Positions 36,495 through 48,194 of a stretch of 64,000 bases of DNA are shown here, piece after piece. The position numbers and the translations under genes were made by a program. The stretch is from Vespula vulgaris. Lineage: Eukaryota > Arthropoda > Insecta > Hymenoptera > Vespidae. Below the pieces are notes generated by a model. That model was not told where the DNA came from. It did not search any database and was given only the letters and a program-made list of their open reading frames with translations. The stretch is taken from positions 5,605,900-5,669,899 of the forward strand of contig NC_066586.1 in NCBI RefSeq assembly GCF_905475345.1. The letters run 5' to 3'. Positions within the stretch are counted from its first letter, which is position 1, and every line of letters starts with the position of its first letter.

Positions 36495-38596
36495 AAAATA
36501 AAGATTAAGATTGCAAAATCATAAATATATACATTGTTATATTTTTTATTGATTATTATATTCTAAATAAATTATTAGATAACTTATCAACGAAGCTTGC
36601 TATTATTATTAGAAAATTACATGTCGATAAAAAAGTCTTATCGACAAAAATGGATTATCAAATAAGTATCGACTGCAATATTAAGCGGCTCTGTATCGAT
36701 AAATATTTTAAAATATAAATTTGTTATTTAAAATATAAATAATATAGAATATATTATTTAGAAACGTAATATATCGTATTATAATTGTTTATTTAAATAT
36801 AAATATTAACTCGGGAATAAGAAACGTACAACAATCACTACTATATGCATGGTCTATATACTTTATATAAAAATTTTATATTTTATTAAACATTATTTGG
36901 TAGTGAAAATGTATAATATGAAAATACCATCTTATTATTTAAAACACAACATAAATAATGTAATCAAATTTTATGTAATGAACCAGCAATCTGTAGACAT
37001 AAGAAATTTATAACGTTATTAATTTCTGTCAATAAAATATATACTAAAATAACGATTATTTTATGCATACACGCATAACTCATACGCGAAAATAACAACC
37101 AACGAAAAATGGAATCGAATCTTACTAATATAGACAATACTTTTTACAACAGTAATCAAATCTATGTAGATTAATTAAAAATTTCTTCAATATTTCAAAC
37201 GAATAAAAATATAATTGCAACAACTCCTCTCTTGCAATTTATTTTCTATAATTCCTAAATGCAAGTTACTGTAGAATACGGACATTTAACGAACGTCATT
37301 ATAATTTTCTAATTAAAAATCTAAGACAAGATTCTATCTTATTTTAAGAAAAAGAAAATGCAATTACTTGACTTTATAAAAGCAATACAATGACCCGACT
37401 TTTATGAACCTTGATCTTCTCTTTAATAATCTTTATTTAATTATTTTTTGTTCATTTAAAAAAAATAATTTGTAAAAAAATTCATATAAAATATATAATT
37501 TACTTAATCGCTTTTTGTGGATAATCAATGGACTTGAAGAATCCATCAACCGTGCATACTTACACAAACAAATTTAGTTACAAACTAAAATTAATTCCTT
37601 GCACTTAGAAAATGAAAAAAGTTTCGATAAAAAATGAAGATAACGAGAATTGTAATATTCCCATTTTAAGTACGCAGATAGATATATTATCTATCACTAG
37701 TTAAAAAATATATATTATAAATACATTCTAAGAATCACGAAGTTCGAGTGTTAATATACTTATAACTAAGTATCTAACAAGTTTAAAACTCTTTAGCAAA
37801 GTTCAAAAGATGTGAAGTGTATCTAATGTTCTCATTAAACAGAAAGTTTTTCGAGCTGTTTGATACTGATATATCAAGTGATACAAAGAAGCTACAAAAA
37901 AAATGAGAAAAAAAAAGAAAGAAAAAAGAGCATATACTGAAAGATTCTTTACTAAAACTTTACAAATCCCCAAAGACGAGATTTTCCATTCCTTAGTATG
38001 AATGCGTTTTATCCGATCCGTACTTATTTACTTAAAATAACGATCCCTCGGAAAAGGTATATTACATATATATCTAACCCTATATTTATAAATAACAAAA
38101 CATACACATCAACACATCACCTGCAAAAGCCTTCCCTAGGTAGTATGCCTCGAGGCAGCTCTGACATCTTGACTCAAACGCATATTATTCTAGTATATAT
38201 ACTGTTTTGCTATAATTGACTGTTAAAGCTGATAATTAGTGCATATGTGACTAAAGCAAAAATAGTAATATATACTAGTAATATACGAGTAAATAATATA
38301 CGAGTAAATCCTAATTTTCCACAAAAATATCCTCTCTATTATACAAAATTATATTAATATAATAATGTATTATATATATAAAATATTTGTTTATTTTAAA
38401 TTTATATAGATATATTATATAATTAATTTTATATAGAAATATATATATATATATGTATAGAATATTTATTTATTTTCAATTTATCGCGAAACGATGTATA
38501 ATGCACCATCTAAAACGCACACACAAGTAGAACGTATTATTTACATCGTCCAATCACGAGCATAATGACGACCTCCAAGGACTTAAAAAACTAATT

Positions 38597-38645
38597 GTTT
38601 CTCATTTATACGAGTAACACCTGGGTTACACGTATAGATGAGAAC
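38597..38645 (+). other. Near-perfect short hairpin
   Basis: Arms 38599-38618 and 38625-38644 pair over 20 positions with one mismatch (A-A) and one G-U. They close a six-base loop, ACCTGG; one bulged T allows a further G-C pair. The stem is well above what random AT-rich sequence gives, but at about 48 nt it is short for a pre-miRNA, and the arms match no miRNA I know. Confidence 0.45.
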
Positions 38646-40489
38646 GTAGAAAACATAAGGAGAGAAACGGGAATTAATATAATTAATGTTGAAACTTCTG
38701 AACTAAAAAATGATTAATTTATAAACTAGGTTTAAACTGGTCTATAACTCTACGAGTTTTTCTTTTCAGCGATAATTCTTATACAAAAGAATCATGATGA
38801 TGATTATCAAATATAAGTCGTCTTATAACCCATTTATAATGCTACATTAACATATTAAAAAAATTTTAATAAAATATATATACGTATAAAAGAGAGAAAA
38901 AAATGCTAATTAATGATATCGTTTATCAAACGATTCGACCCGGTAAAACAAGAAGACCCTAAAATATAAGATGATAAAAAATTTACAATAAAAGGAAAAA
39001 TTATATATATTTTATGACGGAAATCTTAATCAAGGTCTTACTCACACTCACTTTTGCTCGTTTTGGACGAAAAATATTTATCAATACAACCAGTTACTCG
39101 TGCCGATATAGACCTTTCATTCTCGGCATGATAGGTACCAGAGGAACTTTAAATTTTTCACTTACTATTTAAGAAGTTCTGCGATGGCTCCAAAACACTC
39201 GTCCTCCTCGTAGTAGGTCGAATGATGTCGTAAAGTTGGTTGAAATTATTGTTGAATCGATGAATCGTTAAATCGATGAATTTGTAATACAAAAAAGAAC
39301 AAAAAAAAATTAATTATATGTTGCATATCGAACCAATATATTTGTGAATGAATGAAAATGATTTAAAAAAATATATATGATTTAAACGATGAATGCGAGA
39401 AGTTACGATTGGAAGAAAGAAAAATACTTACATGTAATTGTATCCAGACGAAGCTTTACAATCGTTGGTAAAGATGAAGAGGATGAATTTTTAAAATCAC
39501 ACTTTCGACCATTACAATATTTATCGCAACGTAATCCTCTTCTCCCGAATAGGCCGAAAGTGTGTTAATGATTCTAACAACGCGACGAACATATGATTTT
39601 AACAAGAATATGATATAAATTCTTGTTTTCTTATTGATTAACGCGACCGAAAAATTCTAATCGACGAACAACACTGACTTTGATTCACGATTTTATTTTA
39701 TTTTTAAAGCAACTTATACGGTTGTCAATCAATTAAACTATTTCACGCACTGACTCTAAGATCGCATTGCACGCGATCAACAACTGAAGATCTGTTAAAT
39801 AAAAATGATTAAACACAAGTTATAACGTTTACTTCTGTAATCTATATCATATTATTTTAAAAATCATGTTCGTCAAATCGCATGATCTCAAATTGTAAAC
39901 TTGTATAACACATCTATTGCATACTTTAATAACAAAAAGAAAAAAAAATATTAAAAACATGTAAGACTTGTAAGCTATATTAAAGTAAAAAAAAGGAAAG
40001 CAAATGATTAAAAATAGATATGATAGCAATAGATATATATTTACAGAAGTATACTAATTGCATGGGTACCTATAAATCAAAATAGATAAGCATTAAAATA
40101 AAATTAGATAAGATATAGTAACATTGAAATTATGATATTTATGATATTAATTAAACGAGTAAACGTATCTTAAAATTTCATTCTAATTTAACATTCTTTA
40201 AATTCAATATAAAACATTTGAAAAAATTTTCTAATACCAAACGTCAGCCATTAGCCCGGTAGTACGTACGTTGTATGATATAAAACAAATAAACGTACGC
40301 AATACTGGTTTCCAGATCTCATCACATGGAGGTTGCTGCGTATGGAGATCCATTCTTGAATTTATTAAGAAAAATAGAAAACCTTATAGAATAAAAATTT
40401 TAAGTATAATACAACATTACATATAAATTGACAATAAAATTTCAATAAAACAAATCAAATCATATAATAAAATAAGATCATTTATTAAA

Positions 40490-41360
40490 ATTAATATCTA
40501 ATTTTTATTAATTGTAATTCAATTAAAATTGTTTGAAGATAAATGTATATAAAGAGCAGCAGAAAGTATAGTATGTAATAATGACTACCAAACGTGTAGA
40601 AGTTCATATATTAATTGAACATGATGAATAATAATCTAAATAACTTCAAGAATATTATTAATATAGAATAAGATTAAATGTATATATATACATAAATATA
40701 TGTATACATAATCAGTATGTATACATATATAATGTGTATATGTAATCTGCATATTCATTATGCAGTTTGATATCATCAATATCTAGCTTCATATATATTA
40801 ATTGAAATAAAATTAATTAAAGAGAAACTTATTCATTTATACTGTATACGAAGAACAATAGAAGAAAGTACATGACAACTATTGAATATCTCGAAGTTGA
40901 TTAGTTGAATACGATGCATAAGAATCAGGCAGAATTCAAGAATATTATTAATAGAGAATACACCTATAATATATGTTTATGGTACTAATATTCAATATGC
41001 AATTTATTAGTATTAATATGTAGCTTTCTATATATTAGTTGAAATCTAATTAAAATATCTTAAATAAATTTATTTATATACATTGTATATAAAGAATAGC
41101 AGAAGAAAATATATTAAAATTGGTATCGAATATGTCAAAGTCGAGAAAAAATTTAAATACGATGAGCAAAATCTAGACAAGATGCAATTTAACAAAGAAT
41201 ATTATTAATATGGAATAAAATTAAGTGTAATTATGTATGTAAATGTATGTATACATATCATATGTGTTAAATGCAATATGTAAATGTGATTTGCGTTCAA
41301 TATATAAATGTTCATTCAATATATAAATGTTTATATATATTGAAATCTAATAGAATATAA
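40490..41360 (+). repeat. Degenerate tandem repeat, about 255-290-bp unit, three copies
   Basis: The anchor AAGAATATTATTAATA with flanking similarity recurs at 40648, 40938 and about 41195. Each copy also has a preceding TATA(A/C)(A/G)AAGA(G/A)(C/T)A-type segment and a following TGCA..TT/ATATATTA..TTGAAAT segment. Heavy divergence shows an old array. Confidence 0.75.
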
Positions 41361-42082
41361 AATAGGAATAATAAACCATAAAATACTAAATCGAGCTTAT
41401 AAAATATTTATATATACTATAAATGAGAAGCTAAACTAACCTGAGAAAGAAAGATCAACGAAGAAAAAGCAGGTTTGAACACGCTGGAAAGCTGCTTATA
41501 CGAACGAGAACTGCGTAGCGATACTCAGAAGAAAGGAAAAATCCTAGCATGGTCGATCGTCCTCTGCATTGTTTATACGTACTTTTCCTAGTAATTCATA
41601 TTCTACGAATAATATTGTATAGAATAGAATAATAATATGTACAGCACAATAGACTACATTCACATATATGTACACACACATGTATACTTAACAAAATACG
41701 ATCGCCCACGACTGCCTTTTGTTTTCTGTTATTCGCCCAACACTGGAAATTTATTGACAAGGAATGTCTTTGCAATTGTTTCGGCCAACTCGGGGGAACT
41801 TTCAAGATATTATCTTTATTTTAATGCTATCTTCCTCTCTCTATTAAGAATCTAAATGTATGTATTTAAAAAGAAATAGACTTATGTATGTTATGTGTGT
41901 AGAACTGTTGCGTAGCATATCGCAGTTTTCTTAACTTGTAGGCTTCTCTAAAAGCTGAAAAATATTAAATTGATATTAATGAGTAAGAAATTAATTGCGT
42001 ACGTATGTATGCATATGTGTATAAACATATCGATATGCGTATGTTCCAAAAGAGAAATATTTGTATGATATTATGAATGTGT

Positions 42083-42205
42083 AATATATGATATGTATAT
42101 GTATATGTATATGTATGTTATATGTATGTGTATGTGAATGTTACGTATGATGTATCTGTATGTGTATGTGATGTGTATGTGTATGTTACGTATGATGTAT
42201 CTGTA

Positions 42206-42274
<69 letters not shown>

Positions 42275-42282
42275 TACGTATG
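42083..42282. repeat. (TATGTG)n / (TATG)n complex microsatellite
   Basis: The tract is a 6-bp TATGTG repeat with TTACGTATGATGTATCTG interruptions spaced regularly. The interruptions themselves repeat three times, giving a second-order periodicity. Confidence 0.9.
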
Positions 42283-43642
42283 ATGTATCTGTATGTATAT
42301 GTATACTTCCGCATATATGAAAACCGTATATAAGACGAAATATAATCGAAAACCACAAATTAATGAAAAATTATTAATTAGAACACCATTAATAAATAAG
42401 AAAAGCATGAATATGAAAAAAATATAAGCAGAAAATTTGAAAAGAAAATACTTCCAAGGGACGCTGAGATGCCGATTTTATTTTCGCAGATATCTTTCAA
42501 ACGAGACGATGTTATGACTTGCGAACATTCACATATAGAAATCGCATTTCCGGCAATCGATTGATATATAAAATAAGGGTGTACGTTAGAAAAAATAGTA
42601 TAATTAGTAAATAGTAAAAGTAGTATAATTACCTGTAATTAACGAGACGATGAAGCTTCGACACAACAGATTCCAGAAAATAATTCAAAATGGCTGAGTC
42701 TCTAGCCTGCGCAAGAACGCATGCGCGATATGGCCTCCTGTTCAATGGTTCCCTACAAAAGTTATAATTTTTCGATCTATTATACGAAAAAATCCATACA
42801 TTAACAATATGATATATGAACTTGAAAACTATCTAAATGAACACTTTGTTGATCGAAACAATGAAAATTAATCGTTATAATGCGATACCTATAAAAATAA
42901 AGCTTCAAAACATAAAAATAAATTGTAAGGAAAATATCCATATTCGAATTTTCACGCCAATATTTTTTATTCTCAACTTTGTCACGGCTTGTTGACAATA
43001 TCGATTGGAAATCATTTATTTGAAAATCGATGAAAAATGATCTACGTTACAAAATACATGCTAATTACTTATAATTAACGTGACGACGAAGTTTCGTATA
43101 TCTCTAGCAGTTGATTGGTTGATGAAAAACTTCTTTTGAAAATTTTTTATTTTTACTCGTGTGAAAATTATTTTAAAAAATTACTTATTTGTAGTAGTGA
43201 TTTTTACAAAAAGAAATAATATTTTCCAAAAATTTGAAAAGATAATGTTGTGTAAAAAAACTTTTATCTTTCAAATGGGCCTTTAATCTTTAAAATCGGA
43301 CAAAAGTTTTTGCAAACGCATAGAGAACTCCCTTAAAGTTAAAATTTCGACGTTACGTAAGACATCACCAAGCATCTTCCTTATAATTGGATAAGTTTTA
43401 ATCAAAATTATATCTATCGCTAAGGCAGTCATATGAAGTCAGGCAAGTATCATACCGCGTCACATAAATGTATAATAATAAAATTATTTATATTTAAGCT
43501 GATTATTTATCATCCTAAATGAATTTCCCTTAATTCGCTTTCTCGCAACCAAAAACGGTAGATTCAATCAAACACTTTAGACTCGTTTTCAAGATTAAAT
43601 TGGTAAATATATAAAAATTGTTCTTTTAATATTATAGAATAA

Positions 43643-43643
<1 letters not shown>

Positions 43644-43693
<50 letters not shown>

Positions 43694-43769
43694 AATGATA
43701 CAAGTAATAGAAGTTCATAAAAACTAATTAAGAAAAACATTGTTAACATTTACCATAAATCAATGTAGT

Positions 43770-43810
<41 letters not shown>
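43644..43810. repeat. Two (TA)n microsatellites
   Basis: TA runs at about 43644-43690 and 43773-43810, separated by unique AT-rich sequence. Confidence 0.9.
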
Positions 43811-43812
<2 letters not shown>

Positions 43813-45159
43813 TTATATATATGAATTATATATATATGATTAAACTAATCGACCATCATATTGTCACAGAAATCATGATTTGTTAACAGGAATACATGAT
43901 AGTGAAAACGCAGGAACAGTGACTTCACAATTGATACGTTAGATGGCACTGATTGACACGTCCATAATTAGATGGCGACATTTGTATTATCCAAAGCGAC
44001 CTCCATAATTGTCATGTGTTTCTATTACTAAAACTTAATATTCGTCAAAATATTTGACCAATAATCAACATATATATATATATATATATCGCTCCGCAAT
44101 TTCTTTCTATATTATTTACCGATGAAGCTTCATTTATGCAGCAAGGAATATTTAATTTCCATAATAGTCACGCGTGGAGTGATAAAAATTCATATACTGA
44201 AATATTTCAATAAACATTGAGTTTTAGTAATAGAAACAGAACAGCTATAGAATATCTCTACTATATTGATAGGTTGATTGAATGTTTAGAAAATTTGTTA
44301 TTGAATTATTTAATTCTTATTTAATTATTAAACATTTTTTTAAATAAATTTTTGTTTTTTATCATTCTGGAGGAATCAATGAATATTTTGAATTTTTAAA
44401 TATTAAATTTTTATATATTAATAAATGATATTAATTATAAAATCATTGAATTCCGTCTAATGAATTCTTATCTAAATGCAATCTATTTTCTATTTCATAA
44501 ATTTTATTAATCTACCAGAATTCTTAATGTTATAAAAAATATAGTAATATTAGTATGATTAAAAAAGAAGAATAATTATTAATAGACAGTATAAATTTGT
44601 ATAGAATTCACTATTGATTTCATTTACAATTATAATTAATAAAAGATATCAATTAATACAAATTATTTTCAGTTCAATTTTTTTACAATATAATAGAAAT
44701 ATGAAACTATATGAAGCATAATAAATATACAAGAAATGTTAAATATCTCATAGAAGTACTTAATCTTTATATTATCAATAATATTATTCCTTACTTTTAA
44801 TTTAATAATAATAAAAAGAAAATGTATAACATAAAAACGTAATTTCAAAAAATACGATCCTAAATTTATAAAATTTATAAATAAATCTAATGGTAACAAA
44901 TTTTAATATCATTACTGCATGAGGACTAATTTAAATGTTTTAATAATACAATTATAGAAAATGTTTCTAATAATCCATAACATTACATATCATAAAAATG
45001 TAATATTTTTGAATTTAAATAAATATTTAATAATATTATTAAATAAATAATAAATACTTCTATTTAGTATATATATAAAGTAAAAAGTAATAACAAATTT
45101 CTATTATCTATTAATGCATCTTAGATAGAAAGTATAATTTTAATGTGAAATATAATTAG

Positions 45160-45880
45160 GTGTGAATATCAAAGTAGAAGAGAATTGTTACTGCTCGATA
45201 ATATAAATAATAACGAAGACGAACTTTTAAGCGATTTTGATAAGGTAACAATAATCAGTTTACGATTAGATACCGAGCAAACAATATCACAATCGTCCAA
45301 GCTTAAGCTTATCCATTTAAATTATTTATTTCGATTGTTTTATATTTATTAAAATTATTAATCTCACACACACATACACACGCATACATATATATTATGG
45401 TTGTTCTCTGATTTATTAATAATTAATAATTGTACTAAAATAATTTACAATAATCGAAATCACGTAATTGTTTAAATAAAAGCATATTTGTTTAAATATC
45501 GTATAATTATTAACATAAGAGGTAATCATAAAAATATTTATAATTTAAAATTGCATTAAATGCGAATTTAAACTTGGGATTGATATTGGCCGATGATATA
45601 AACAATAATGAAAATCTAGATTTCTGAACAGTTTTAACAGCTGACAAGTCAGTCTACCATTGAATTTCAAAGAACCAACATCGCAATTTTTTTAGTCCAT
45701 GTTCATACATTTGAGTAAACAATTCTTTAGATTATTTTACTTTCACATGAGGCATATATATATACCATTCATAAATTATTTATAATTATAAAGCTTATAT
45801 AATTGTTTAAACAATAGCGCGTTTGTTTAAACATTACAAAATATCTAATTAAGTAATATTAATAATATTGAATCACAATG
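45160..45880 (+). repeat. Degenerate two-copy repeat, about 325-395-bp offset
   Basis: GATAATATAAATAATAACGA at 45197 corresponds to GATGATATAAACAATAATGA at 45592. AATTGTTTAAATAAAAGCAT at 45476 corresponds to AATTGTTTAAACAATAGCGC at 45801. The order is the same and identity in between is roughly 60 percent. The first copy is open for about 55 codons with an acidic, Asn-rich stretch; the second copy is not open. It could be the relic of a transposable element, but no transposase motif is visible. Confidence 0.55.
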
Positions 45881-46869
45881 GCAAATTTTCTGCACTTATG
45901 TACTATGGAAATAACATAGATTTTAATTATGTTTGCATATTTTATTCAATAATATTCTTCCTTCCCCTTTAAATAAACTATCCCCTTTTCTTGCACTTTG
46001 TATAAGCAGTATAAAAAGAATGGTTTGTGGAATACATTATTTGATATATTAGCATAACTGTAATATTATATGCACTGTGTAGCACGATTATTTACATAAG
46101 AGATATCAAAATGACACCAAAAAATGTATAAATTTGATAAAAACAGTGCAATAAATATAAACAAATTATTCAGTAGTTATGTTAGATCTTAGTCTGATTG
46201 GACTTGGAATAGAAATCTTGTTTAAATTGTTTTTTTTTTTTTACACTATTGATAATAATTTTATATCAGGTGAATTTTCTAATTTGCCATTTTTATCAAT
46301 AAATGTTTATACAAGAGCAATCTGAAAAAGCTGACAACAATTTCAAAGTTTGCAACTTCATAAATTATTGACATATTTTAATTATCTTCTTTTTTTATTA
46401 TTTAATGACGCAAATAGAAAATCGTATTTTACGAAGGTCATTTTAAATATGTGTTGCAAGATATAGTTTTCTATTAACATCATTAATTAAAGAAAAATAA
46501 TTGAAATTTGTTGGTAATTCATGAAGCTATAAATTCTACAATTATCGCCACTTATTTTGAATCAGCCTGTATAAATCTTACAGCAAAGAATTCTAATTAT
46601 AGTTTCGTGGCAGTTTCATAAAGCTAACACTCCAAATGGAGATCCCTTTGTAAAGAAATTTGTTTTAGTTTATAACAATTTATTCCTTATGAATGATATA
46701 AATCTGTTTATCAAGTCATTTCATTTACTTGATCAAAGCAAAATGCAAATGGAATAACTCGATTATCTTCATTAGAAAGTCTTATGTTCAATAGTAATAA
46801 AATGAATCACATTTTATATTAATGTAAATTCTATAACTTTTCAGCTTTACTTAGTACCATACTAAGACC

Positions 46870-47816
46870 TCAATGTCTTCTCGCCATTTTCTTTTCTAGC
46901 TTTCGTTGTTTTTTCTCATTAACCTCTGGCTCTTCTTGAGGCAAAGTGAAAAACCATGGAGACAATATTTGTTTCCAAATCATCCAACCTCCTCTTAAAG
47001 GTACCTACACAATTTAAAAATAACCTTGTCTTTGTTTCTTTTTGCTTTATAAAGTAAATCAAAATAATATTTCACATAATATTAATTATCAAATGGAATG
47101 ATACATACCAGAAGCCATAAGAGCCAAAAATAATTTGATATAAGTGAAAGTATTTGTACTCCTGAAGTTAATATAATCAAGTCTTTAACATGCCTATAAT
47201 GATAAAGATATTAAAGATTATATTAATATCCAGAACAATTAATGATTGTAATCATAAAAAAAAAACAAAATCTCTTAAAAATAACTTACTCTCCAATACC
47301 ACCTTCTATATTAAGATCTACCCCAGAATCTAAAAGCTGCCCAGATTCTAAATAAGTAGCACGTGCCATGTATGCCATAAATTGATAACTTGCAACATAT
47401 ACAATTGCAGAAAAGATCGTTAATGTCTGCAATTATATTGACGATTATAATATAATGTTTAAAATATATATCATGAAATAAAATAAAATTTACTATTATA
47501 CTTACTATTATTAAAGTTGTAAATTCAAAGAAAGCTAACATGAAGATAAAATATGTTCCTAATGCTCCAAATATCATATTTCTATAAAAGTTTAAAGTGG
47601 AAACATTTTCTTCTACTATCTGTTTGATACCTTTCGTTGCCACTTTAGATTTTTTTGTCTAAATAAAATAAACAAATCTGTATAAGTATAAATAGCATTC
47701 TACAAAGTATAATACATATACCCAATAAATAAATATTTTCTATATAAACGGAAATAAATATGAGAAATAAAAATGAGGAAAAATGAGTGTCACAATATTA
47801 TTATATTTACCGCCAT
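46870..47816 (-). CDS. Tmem208: TMEM208 / SND2 homologue, complete, five coding exons
   Basis: Exons (minus strand): 47811-47816, 47506-47658, 47290-47426, 47109-47193 and 46870-47004. All introns are GT-AG, and the joined frame gives 171 aa (human TMEM208 is 173). The first exon holds only ATGGCG. The N-terminus is short and basic (MATKKSK), then GIKQIVEEN; residues about 30-66 form two closely spaced membrane segments and 104-127 a third (WLLWLL). The C-terminus is cytosolic and basic (NEKKQRKLEKK..ARRH). The family is an ER membrane protein of the SRP-independent (SND) targeting route, also linked to autophagy and ER stress. Conserved landmarks seen are MARATY, LDSGVDLN, HVKDLIILT and SPWF. 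The gene lies 378 bp downstream of AGXT2's stop codon in the same orientation. Identification is firm. Confidence 0.95.
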
Positions 47817-48000
47817 TTTAATTCTTTGTAAATTACACTTTCTGTAAGGTAATGCCTACATGGATATGAATACGTATGACAATTACAACGCTTCTCGCAC
47901 AAGGCTAACCTCATTCGTATTTTGCAGTGATAATCCATGACACATCAGATTAAAATAAAATATAGAAGAAGGAATACTGTATTATGTGACATTGACTATT

Positions 48001-48020
48001 ACTAGTGGCGCCGCCATCGC
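48001..48020. promoter_or_regulatory. GGCGCC-centred motif upstream of TMEM208
   Basis: ACTAGTGGCGCCGCCATCGC is an isolated GC-rich patch about 190 bp upstream of the TMEM208 start, between the two tandem genes. It resembles insulator/housekeeping-promoter motifs of the AGTGGCGCC type. The function is inferred. Confidence 0.3.
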
Positions 48021-48163
48021 GAAGTATCGCTTTCTAATGTAGGATAAAAATTAAGATGGCTCTACGAGGTGCGATCTATGATAAAATATTTCAACCGATA
48101 AATTATCAACAATATATAATTTCCAAAATGATATATATATATATATATATTGCCAATAAATAT

Positions 48164-48169
48164 TTTATT
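48164..48169 (-). terminator. AGXT2 poly(A) signal AATAAA
   Basis: A canonical AATAAA hexamer on the minus strand starts 26 bases after the AGXT2 stop codon. It predicts a very short 3' UTR and keeps the transcript end clear of the TMEM208 promoter. Confidence 0.55.
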
Positions 48170-48194
48170 TCAAATATAATCTATATATACAGAA

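Larger units (their letters stand above)
34301..46869. other. Extremely AT-rich gene desert with degenerate repeats
   Basis: GC content drops visibly here compared with 1-34 kb. I found no exon with splice sites and a recognisable product. Content: degenerate CCAT repeats (34910-34965), AT-rich microsatellites, a splice-donor-like minisatellite (35621-35730), CATA/CACC repeats (36390-36494), a short hairpin (38597-38645), degenerate tandem repeats (40.49-41.36 and 45.16-45.88 kb) and TATGTG repeats (42083-42282). The right end may include the TMEM208 3' UTR. Confidence 0.5.

Noticed and set aside
38935..38990. GACCCGG...AAGAAGACCCTAAAATATAAG, reminiscent of the mitochondrial large rRNA motif
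   Set aside because: Only about 12 bases match; the neighbouring rRNA helices are absent, so I do not call a nuclear mitochondrial insertion.
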